From: Mactra quadrangularis
Taxonomy: Eukaryota > Mollusca > Bivalvia > Venerida > Mactridae
NCBI GenBank assembly: GCA_025267735.1
Contig: CM046303.1
Coordinates: 39,135,380-39,199,379, forward strand
Direction: 5' to 3'
DNA length: 64,000 nt
This document shows positions 49,201-61,200 of the stretch, piece by piece. A model generated the notes under the pieces. It did no database searches and was not told the DNA's origin. It saw nothing but the letters and a program-made list of their open reading frames with translations. Each line of letters opens with the position of its first letter. Positions within the stretch are counted from its first letter, which is position 1. The position numbers and the translations under genes are program-made.

Positions 49201-52200
49201 TTTATATGATGTACATTTTTATTTTTTCAGCAAGAAACTAACCATAGTAATATCAATGTATTATATTCTACACCATCATGTTATTTACATCAATTAAACT
49301 TAGCTGGTATAAAATGGCCTACAAAAGGTGATGATTTCTTCCCATATGCTCATCGTAATCATTCATTTTGGACTGGTTATTTTACAAGTAGAGCAGCATT
49401 GAAGGGCTATGTTAGAGAGACTAATACATTTCTTCAGGTAAGATTAAGATTTAGTCTACCAGTCTGTCTTTATCATAATTTGTCTAAAAGATGTAAGGTT
49501 CAATGTAACTCTAATATTATATTCTAAACCTATTCTTAATACTTTTCTATTGATATCATTTTAGCTCTCCTTTTCAAAGAAAATGAGAATTTTTGCTATT
49601 CACATTTGTATTGGTATTGCTTGTGAGGTTATAGTTTTTAAAAGCCTTTTATCTTTAGCATTATCCAAGATATTTTATTGAAATGTTGTTCAAAACTTGT
49701 TCATTGAAACAAAATCAACAATACTGTGAAGGGACATAACTAGGGATAAATTATTTTTTGAATTATGCTCCTTTATACAGTAGAACCTCCCCAAACCAGT
49801 CCCTATCTAAACCGGATCCCTTTCCAAACTGGACAAATTGTCTGGTCTGCATTTCTTCCCTATATATTTTACCTCTCTAAACTCAATACCTCTGAATTCC
49901 GGTTACCGGACAACTTTTTCAGAAATTTTCTTCAATTTCAATATAAATCTACCTCCGAAAATTGGACTGGTCCAGCGTTACCTTTAATTTGAACTTGTTG
50001 TATTTAAGTTTTAAATATTGTTTAAATGTAAACATCAATTTCTGTTACAAATCACAGTTTTGGTACTGTGATGTCAAAGTAAATGACATTAACTCTTCCT
50101 ATTGTTTATTTTTGTGTCTTATTCCCAGTCATCCATTTCAAAACATGACCCAGTTGCTAACTGGCTGCTGCTTAGGCCAAATTAAATGTTTTCTTTTTTT
50201 CAATATCTAATCAGCATATGCTTTACATCATGCAACATATTTACTAAGACTACAAACTGTTTTCAGAAAAATCTATTTTATAATAATATTGCTTTGCAGA
50301 TTTAGTCAAACTGCAGATGTTGATTCCATTTTAAATTTATTTTTTGAGCAAGAAAACGCAGATATTTTTCAACCCATCCATAGCTAACACTTAATTTTCC
50401 ATTCTATGCTAGCTATTTGATGAAGTTAATTGCATAACTGAGCCTAACAATGAAGCTTTAGAATGTACAATAGAAGTATTGTGTCCCAATCTGCATCTAT
50501 AGCCTTGTTTAAACTGTTTAGGTAAATACCTATAATTCCTACATACAATACCTCTCTAAACTGGATACCTCTCCAAACTGGACCATTGGTCCAGTGCTAT
50601 GCTTGACCTGTTTGGGGAGGTTCTACTGTACTTACAAAATATGAAGTTGAAGTTTTTTTCTAAATACAATATCTTAATTATTTTATACTAATATTAGGCA
50701 TATTGATGGTGATCTCTCTTGAATAGTATATTCTGTAACTATAATAGTGAATGTTACAGAACAAGATTATTCATGACGTTGACATTGTTTCCCAGTACCT
50801 TTTGTTTCCTTAGAAACATTTTACTTGCATGCCAGATCTTGCCCCATGCCATGATTAAGTCAGTACATGATAATTATCTTGCCAGCAAAGCTGTTGAGGA
50901 TTTAAAGTTTTCTGACTGTTGAGGATTTAGAGTTGTCTGGCTGTTGAGGATTTAGAGTTGTCTGACTGTTGAAGATTAGAGTTGTCTGGCTGTTGAGGAT
51001 TTAAAGTTGTCTGACTGTTGAAGATTTAGAGTTGTCTAACTGTTGAAGATTTAGAGTTGTCTGACTGTTGAAGATTAGAGTTGTCTGGCTGTTGAGGATT
51101 TAGAGTTGTCTGACTGTTGAAGATTTAGAGTTGTCTAACTGTTGAAGATTTAGAGTCGTCTGACTGTTGAGGATTTAGAGTTGTCTGGCTGTTGAGGATT
51201 TAGAGTTGTCTGACTGTTGAAGATTTAGAGTTGTCTAACTGTTGAAGATTTAGAGTCGTCTGACTGTTGAGGATTTAGAGTTGTCTGACTGTTGAGGATT
51301 TAGAGTTGTCTGACTGTTGAGGATTTAGAGTTGTCTGACTGTTGAAGATTTAGAGTTGTCTGACTGTTGAAGATTAGAGTTGTCTGGCTGTTGAGGATTT
51401 AGAGTTGTCTGGCTGTTGAGGATTTAGAGTTGTCTAACTGTTGAAAAATTTAGAGTTGTCTGGCTGTTGAGGATTTAGAGTTGTCTGGCTGTTGAAGATT
51501 TAGAGTTGTCTGGCTGTTGAAGATTTTAGAGTTGTCTGGCTGTTGAAGATTTAGAGTCATCTGGCTGTTGAAGATTTAGAGTTGTCTGACTGTTGAAGAT
51601 TTAGAGTCATCTGACTGTTGAAGATTTAGAGTTGTCTGACTGTTGAGAATTTAGAGTTGTCGGCTGTTGAGGATTTAGAGTTGTCTGACTGTTGAAGATT
51701 TAGAGTTGTCTAACTGTTGAGGATTTAGAGTTGTCTGACTATTGAGGATTTAGAGTTGTCTGGCTGTTGAGGATTTAGAGTTGTCCGACTGTTGAATATT
51801 TTGAATTGTCTGACTATTGTGGATTTAGAGTTGTCTGACTGTTGAGGATTTTGAGTTGTCTGGCTGTTGGGGATTTAGAGTTGTCTGACTGTTGAGGATT
51901 TAGAGTTGTCTGACTGTTGAAGAATTAGAGTTGTCTGACTGTTGAGGATTGAGAGTTGTCTGACTGTTGAGGTTTTTGAGTTGTCTGACTGTTGAGGATT
52001 TAGAGTTGTCTGACTGTTTTGGATTTAGAGTTGTCTGGCTGTTTTGGATTTAGAGTTGTCTGGCTGTTGGAGATTTAGAGTTGTCTGGCTGTTGAAGATT
52101 TAGAGTTGTCTGGCTGTTGAAGATTTAGAGTAGTCTGACTGTTGAAGATTTAGAGTTTTCTGGCTGTTGAGGATTTAGAGTTGTCTGGCTGTTGAGGATT

Positions 52201-55200
52201 TAGAGTTGTCTGACTGTTGAGGATTTAGAGTTGTCTGGCTGTTGAAGATTTAGAGTTGTCTGACTGTTGAAGATTTTAGAGTTGTCTGGCTGTTTCGGAT
52301 TTAGAGTTGTCTGGCTGTTGAGGATTTAGAGTTGTCTGGCTGTTGAAGATTTAGAGTTGTCTGACTGTTGAAGATTTTAGAGTTGTCTGGCTGTTTCGGA
52401 TTTAGAGTTGTCTGGCTGTTGAAGATTTAGAGTTGTCTGGCTGTTGAAGATTTAGAGTTGTCTGGCTGTTGAGGATTTAGAGTTGTCTGACTGTTGAAGA
52501 TTTAGAGTCATCTGACTGTTGAGGATTTAGAGTTGTCTGACTGTTGAAGATTTAGAGTTGTCTGGCTGTTAAAGATTTTGAGTTGTCTGACTGTTGAGGA
52601 TTTTGAGTTGTCTGGCTGTTGAGGATTTAGAGTTGTCTGACTGTTGAGGATTTAGAGTTGTCTGACTGTTGAAGAATTAGAGTTGTCTGACTGTTGAGGA
52701 TTGAGAGTTGTCTGACTGTTGAGGTTTTTGAGTTGTCTGACTGTTGAGGATTTAGAGTTGTCTGACTGTTGAGGATTTAGAGTTGTCTGACTGTTGAGGA
52801 TTTAGAGTTGTCCGACTGTTGAATATTTTGAATTGTCTGACTATTGTGGATTTAGAGTTGTCTGACTGTTGAAGATTTAGAGTTGTCTGGCTGTTAAAGA
52901 TTTTGAGTTGTCTGACTGTTGAGGATTTTGAGTTGTCTGGCTGTTGAGGATTTAGAGTTGTCTGACTGTTGAGGATTTAGAGTTGTCTGACTGTTGAAGA
53001 ATAAGAGTTGTCTGACTGTTGAGGATTGAGAGTTGTCTGACTGTTGAGGTTTTTGAGTTGTCTGACTGTTGAGGATTTAGAGTTGTCTGACTGTTGAGGA
53101 TTTAGAGTTGTCTGACTGTTGAGGATTTAGAGTTGTCTGACTGTTGAATATTTTGAATTGTAGGACTGTTGAAGATTTAGAGTTGTCTGACTGTTGAAGA
53201 TTTAGAGTTGTCTGACTGTTGAGGATTTAGAGTTGTCTGACTGTTGAGGATTGAGAGTTGTCTGACTGTTGAGGTTTTTGAGTTGTCTGACTGTTGAAGA
53301 TTTAGAGTTGTCTGACTGTTGAAGATTTAGAGTTGTCTGACTGTTGAGGATTGAGAGTTGTCTGACTGTTGAATATTTTGAATTGTAGGACTGTTGAAGA
53401 TTTAGAGTTGTCTGACTGTTGAAGATTTAGAGTTGTCTGACTGTTGAGGATTTAGAGTTGTCTGACTGTTGAGGATTTAGAGTTGTCTGACTGTTGAATA
53501 TTTTGAATTGTAGGACTGTTGAAGATTTAGAGTTGTCTGACTGTTGAAGATTTAGAGTTGTCTGACTGTTGAGGATTTAGAGTTGTCTGACTGTTGAGGA
53601 TTGAGAGTTGTCTGACTGTTGAGGTTTTTGAGTTGTCTGACTGTTGAAGATTTAGAGTTGTCTGACTGTTGAAGATTTAGAGTTGTCTGACTGTTGAGGA
53701 TTGAGAGTTGTCTGACTGTTGAATATTTTGAATTGTAGGACTGTTGAAGATTTAGAGTTGTCTGACTGTTGAAGATTTAGAGTTGTCTGACTGTTGAGGA
53801 TTTAGAGTTGTCTGGCTGTTGAGGATTTAGAGTTGTCCGACTGTTGAATATTTTGAATTGTCTGACTATTGAGGATTTAGAGTTGTCTGACTTTTGAATA
53901 TTTTAGAGTTGTCTGGCTGTTGAAGATTTTAGAGTTGTCTGGCTGTTGAGGATTTAGAGTTGTCTGGCTGTTGAAGATTTAGAGTTGTCTGACTGTTGAA
54001 GATTTTAGAATTGTCTGGCTGTTGAAGATTTAGAGTTGTCTGGCTGTTGAAGATTTAGAGTTGTCTGACTGTTGAAGATTTTAGAATTGTCTGGCCGTTG
54101 AAGATTTAGAGTTGTCTGACTGTTGAGGATTTAGAGTTGTCTGGCTGTTGAAGATTTTAGAGTTGTCTGGCTGTTGAAGATTTAGAGTTGTCTGGCTGTT
54201 GAAGATTTAGAGTTGTAAACTTGCCTGACTGCAGCCCTATTGAGAATCCCTAGATACAGCATACAGGATTTTACCTTGCATTATTAATCACTTATTGTTT
54301 AAAATGTTTTAATGCTATGTTACATATCTTTAGGCATGTAAACAACTAGATGCTATAGCTATGTTAGATGAATATTATAATACAACATATGAAATACAAG
54401 TTTTAAGTAAGTAGTTTCATGTAATTAAATCATATTTATTGTTTTTAATGATTTAATCAGTAGAAGATAATTTACACTTAATTATGTTGTGTAATATTAT
54501 GTGACATCATCACAGTCAACATTGAAATTCTGTAAGTTTTATAGTAACTAAAAATGTTCTAAATTTGACATGACGTTACTTATAGAGTGTTCTAATGCTA
54601 CACAATATTTAATGTTGTCATGTCAAACACACATAATTATTATGTTTAATAGAACAGAACAGAATTAGAACAAACACCATAAAACTCAACAGTTTATAAC
54701 TGTATAGTTAGTCCTATGAAGATCAAAATTTTACAGGACCAAACCAATGGGAAGTTCCACTAGGCGATCGCTAGCTAGCGCTTTTTGAAAGTGATTTTTT
54801 GTAGCATAAGAGGTCTATGGAACAGTTTGCTTCAAGCTAGCAAATCCAAGATGGCAACTTTCTCTAACAAAAAGTTCAGAATTGTTACAAATGAAAATAT
54901 TTAAATCGATTATCACCATGATTATTCTATTTTACCATGTAGATGAAATTTATGCATTTAATAAAATATATATCAGTATTCTTGAAAAAAAGAAACAACA
55001 GGGGGAAGCCATTTTGAAATAAGCAGAAGTGTTCCAAATGATATGGCAAGAAAAAAACTTGCTACGTATTGCTAGCTTGCGATTCAATTTGCTTGATTGT
55101 AGCAGACCGTTCCACAGGAAATCACTATGCAGCAATACAAAGTGCTCATCTTGTTGAACATGCCCTAAATTTTACAGGACTGAAGACATTTTACATATTT

Positions 55201-58200
55201 TGATAAAGTGAAAACTGTGTGGATGAGATCAAATTTTTCTCAGGACGGTCAATCCTATAAACCTGCAGATCTAAATGGACCTATTTTTTTACAGGATTTG
55301 TCCTTTGGTTCTCCATGTTTGGTGGTGACAGAGTAGTATATAATGTTTGTTTCTGGTATTTATATTATCATTATCTTGTGATAACTAATGTGTTTATATG
55401 TTTATTTTAGAGGAAGCAATGGGTGTAGCTCAACATCATGATGCTGTATCGTAAGTATTATTACTTTTTACCTTCACTTTGAATGAAACCTGATGCTATC
55501 ACATTTGCCAGAACTTCAGTGTTGGTATTGCTTGTGACAATCACAGGCATGTCAAACTTGATACCTGCATGTATAAACACATCTTGTGTTTAGGGCAAGG
55601 CTTTGGGAAAAGTTTGGTAGTGTAGGTTCCACTTGTGAAAAAACTAGAGTCGGCATGATTTGCTAGGTTGGGAAGGGTTTCCCTTGTCACATGGTGAACT
55701 GTCTTCTATTAAAAAGGAAGTACAGCATAACAAACAAAATTAGTACAAATGTACATACACTGTACTCTTTGTATATAATACACTAGTGTCCAAAAGCTTC
55801 TTTACACATTTTAATTTTTGATGTTTCACAACTAATAAACAGTAAAACATGAATCATCAATTATGTTCTTTATGTATTATTAATATACAATAAAAATATT
55901 TCACTAAATGTGTCTGCAATAACTTTTCAATAACAAATAAGATAAAATATGAAAAGAATACATGTGTAAAGAAACTTTTGTACCCCAGAGTATCTGTATG
56001 TTTTCTTAAATATACGTCACAGTGACAACAACAACAAATAATGTACAATGTTTATTTAAACAATAAGTATAACAAATACCATATTCTCCACCTGTTATTC
56101 CACATACACACTATACTCACATACAAGCTTACATACTACCTATCAAACAGCACACTTAAACAAGCTGAGAACAAAGAGAATATGTCATACATACGTGTGA
56201 CATCATATGTGTAAGTTGTTAATCAAGTGACTACTATGTTCTTTGCTAAAATACAGTCCTATATTACAGAGGAACTGAGAAGCAACAAGTGGCATATGAT
56301 TATGCTGAAAGATTAGCTCATGGTAGAGCATCTTGTCAGAGAGTTATGAATGATGCTTTCATGCAATTAATGCCTAAATTACGTGTAGGATTTCCTGGTG
56401 TAGTATGGTGTGATTTAATGAATATAAGTGCATGTAATCATACTGAAATAAATAAACAGGTGAGTTTATCTTCTTTTTTTTCTTGAGTTTAACGCTGTAG
56501 CAACACGTTGTACAGTTTATATCACAGCAGTTAGTCTACCTACTCACTAATCTCGGAAAGGCTAAATCTCTGGATTTAGCTGTTATCCAACAACTAGTTG
56601 CATACTTCAATCCATGACTGACTACTGCCCTACATGATTTAGAAATAGTGGTAGGAGGGAGAATGGCTGTAGAAAATAATTTCATGATGAAGCTCCAAAA
56701 AAGTATGCCCCGCCCTGGAATCTAGTTTAATTTTCATTGGCATTATTGCTTCATAATTGACACCTGGAAAAGTTTCAAATCAGAATAGTACTGTATACTT
56801 TCTGGCGGCACTTTAGATTGCTTCAGTGTCACTTATGCTCAAATGAACATTAGTTTGATAAAAGTTTTATATGTACATAATGTAAACAGTTATATTTTGA
56901 TATATTGAGGTATTTTATTTAAAGCAAACGCTTTCCTATTAAAAAAGTTCAACTTGTCACTGTAGCACGCTAAAAAGAAATAGCAAAACATGTAAAACTG
57001 GCATGGGAGATTTTATGCACAGCAAGTAGTATTCACTTTTCTGCTTAGCCACAGGTATCATTGAAATCTGACAAGAATTAAGATTTACAGCTCTTTAAAA
57101 CTCTGAGTAAAAGCTGATTTTTTACTGTTTTCTACTTGAAACCGTAGCGTATGTGATGTCATAGTCGCAAGGTTTGCCATTGTGGTCATGTTTCTCTCTT
57201 CATTAATTATGTTCACTAAGTTAAAGGCCTTAGTTTGTTAGTAAATTGTGCAAAATAAAGAAATACTGTATTGTCTTGTTTTGTATTCATCAACTGTTAC
57301 TGTTAATGATTTTTATTTATTTGAAGATTGTTCATTAGGCACAAGACTCAAAACAATAGACTATATATCAGGAATTCATATATTTGGGTTTTCCCCTTGC
57401 AGTACAAACAAACTTTTACCGTCACAATGAAAATATGTGTGCAAAGAACAATAGAATTTAATCTGTATTTCATGCTTTTCAGCAATAATGTGTAACAAAC
57501 TCTGTTTATACCACCATGGCACAGATGGAAAACCCCACAAATTTGAAAATTTGAATAAGGTGTATTTCCCAATAGAGATGTGACATGTGTTATTGTATAT
57601 AGTATTACATGTATTGATATGTATTGTAACTTGTATTTTACAGTTTATATTGGTAATATATAATCCACTGGGACATGATGTAACTAGATGGTTGAGATTA
57701 CCTGTCCTAGCTGATGTCTATACAGTAAATGGTCCACACAATGAACCTATACAAACACAGGTATTTATCCCTCATACTTGTGTTGTACAAAGACTGTAAT
57801 ACATTATAATGAAAAAAACATCTCATTGATGTGAATTTTAAGTTCCATTTATACCACAATTTTTGCAATTCCCTTTTCAAACAACAGAAAAAAATAATCT
57901 GCTTGGCCTTTCCCACTCAGGTGAGCAATTTAAGACCATCATAGCTGTCTTAGTTACCTAAGAGTCAGAGAGAAAACTTTTATTTGTTTGTCTATTTTGT
58001 TTGCTTTCTTTCTAGTGAAGTTTTTTGTTTAACTTAGGTCAACATCTTTTAAAACATGACATTTAAAGCCTCATTATCAAAAGTAAAACTGTTTTTGGGC
58101 TGCAGAGAAAATGGACTTATATCTATTTCAAACACCCCTAATGAACAAAATTTGTTTTATTTAATGCAAATTGCTTAAATATGCATATGTTACTTATTGC

Positions 58201-61200
58201 ATTTCAGAGTGAAAGTAGATTGGAACAGAAATTAGAATTTAGTTGTTAATACTTGAAACCATAGTTTTGATCACAGGATGTCTAAAATGCAATCTTGTTA
58301 TAGAAACAAAACTCCTCCAAACTACATAATTAAGCTCTAAAACTATTTTGGATCAGGTATATTGAACATTATAGAGTGCTCTTATAAAAGTACCCCACTT
58401 TTTAAGATATTAAATTTTAGGAAGCCGAATGGTTTGAACAGTTTATCGTCTCTCTAATACATGTTATATTTCTAAAAATTCATGTTATTAAAACAGTTTT
58501 CAAGTCTAATGTTGATGAATATATCTTCATACAGTGGCTTTAAATGAAATATATTACAGATAATACCTATTGATGCTAGAACTAAAAGTATACCAGAAAG
58601 GAAAGGTCACATGGCATTAAATACATTAGTATTCCAAGTATCTGTACCACCCCTTGGATTTAGTACTTACTTTATATCAAAGACTCCTAGTAAGTAATCC
58701 TTTATAACAAAGATTTCTTGTAATATATTATATTTTATAGATTTATATATCTGGACAATAGCTGTACATAGGTTCATCCAATTGTTACAGTGGATTGCCC
58801 TTAGAACAAGAATGTGACCTATTGATTCTGATGCCCCGGGATCAAAGGTCAAGGTCATTGTTTGAGCCCATGTTTATAAAAATTTTATGATTCTTAAAAA
58901 AATGTTCATAATTTCGTCCTTCTTGGTAAACTGATTTAAACAATGCTAATTGATATGCTATTTTAACTGCTTTTATTCCTTATGTCTGTTTGTTGGTTTG
59001 TTTTGTTGGGTTTAACACCAGAGCAACACATTGTTTAGGTCATATAATGGGGGTCAGTCAAACTACTCACTGTTCCTGGAAAGTTTAAATCTCTGGATTT
59101 AGCTGTTAACCAACTATTTAGCACATTCTTTTGTTACTGACTGACAACTGCCCTACATAATTAAGAATCATTGGTAGGAGGCAGAATGACCATAGAAAAA
59201 ATTTCATGAGCAAGCTTCATGAAAGTATGCCTGCCTGGGAATCAAACCCACTATCCCTCGATCAGTAGACTTGCGTGCTACCAACTGAGCTAGCCGAGCT
59301 GCTTGATAGTTTTATCTGAAATTGTCTTTCAGGTTATCTTATAAAGAAAGAAAATACAAAAGAAATTCCAAAGAAAGTTGCAATTAACATTGAAGATAAA
59401 ATAGTTATGAAAAACAAAGTGAGTTGATACAAAGTTACAGTTTCAAATACATTTGAATTTACATTTATTATGTTTTAACATTTAGTATTATTTTAAATAT
59501 TTATTATTGTGATGATATAAGGGAAATAACATTTTTTATGCAAACTGTGTAGTGTGTACCCAGATTTATTTACTTTGTAAAAATATTATATGTCATCTTA
59601 TTTTATTTGATAAATTCTATGTCTGTAAAAGTCAAGATTTTCCTGTCTGGATAGCGACTTATTTTGTTATCATGGTCAAATTTGTGGAAGAAATAGCTTT
59701 GACAGATTGTTACCATATATTTGAAAGCAGAGGCCATTTTAGATTTGAAATTGATCTATTTTGTAATGAATATGCTATGATGTGTCTGTTAAAGCTTAAA
59801 AAAGATAAAGTTAGAGTGTGGTTTAAAGTATGCTTCCACTTGATATACATGTTTAGCAAACTTTAGGGTTTTGTACAATTACCCCTGATTATTGAAATCA
59901 CCTTCAAGTAGATGACCCCTCATAGTATCCATTTACACCTGGGTTGAGTGGAACAACTGTGATAAATTTCTTGCTCAAGGAAATAAGCTGTGCCCCTTGT
60001 GGGGTTCGAACCCAGGACCTCTCAATCCCTAAGTGGGTGTCCTACCCCTGGACCACTTCTTCTACCATATAGACTGTAAAATATTTTAGAAGATCTAGTT
60101 AAGGCAAGTGTAGTATACTTCAAACTATTCTTGATAAGTAGTCACTCCATCAGATACAACATTATTAACATGCTATATTGTTTTGTTTCAGCATACGTCA
60201 CTGGAGTTTAACAGTGAGACTGGAAGATTAAGTAAACTAAGAAATCTAAATACAGGTATAGATATAGATATACAAGAAGATATTGTGTTTTATTATAGTC
60301 ATCCTGGTAATTGTTCTACATCAGACCTTCAACCCTCTGGAGCTTATATATTTAGACCTAATAATACAACACCTCAAGTATGGCAGAAATCTTACCCTGC
60401 TGATAACATCAAGGTTTGTATGACAGTTTAACATTCCTACATTCTTCAAGTTGATACATCACTATACTACATACATACATGTAGACTTTTAGGATTATGT
60501 TTTAGTATTTCTAGGGTACAAAACTGTTATAATTAATAAAATAATTATGCATATTTTTTTAGCTTGCTGCACCAATGATTGTTTGTATGTTTAAAGTAGT
60601 CATGCCTGATATGTAGTTTCATTACTATAATTATATACCACGCATTTAGCACAAAATGATTGTAACTCAATCTAAGAAAAGAGTGATTTATGACTGTTTT
60701 GCACTAAACCCGCGATTCATGTATCTATAGAAATATGGATTTTCAGTGATTTATATGTCTGGGTTATCCTCCTATCTTCATGTAGGTGTTCTTTAAGTTT
60801 GATTTGGTGTAGGTGAGTAAGTAAATAAATAAGTAAGCAAGTTGGTAAGTAGATAGGTACTTTCACTTTAGGTAAGGTAAGGTAAGATAATGTGTTTATT
60901 AATTACATTAATTCATTGTTTGTGTCTGAATTTAAGAATTAATACATGAACATATTACAACTGATTAAATTTCTGGTGTTTCTTGAATGGTTAAGTAAAA
61001 CTGATAGAAAAAGATTTTATTACATTATTCACAAAATCTTGCTTTATTTGTGATTTTAATTTTTATTTTATGTTCAATGGCTGTTTGTATTTTAGGGTCC
61101 ACTAGTACAAGAAACATATACTGTATTTAGTGATTGGGTAACTCAAGTAACAAGATTATACGAAGATGAAAAATATGCTGAGATAGAATGGACTGTAGGA

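Noticed and set aside
59552..59866. 104-codon ORF in intron 13
   Set aside because: It lies inside an intron between two in-frame mannosidase exons. No domain was recognised and the composition is intron-like.
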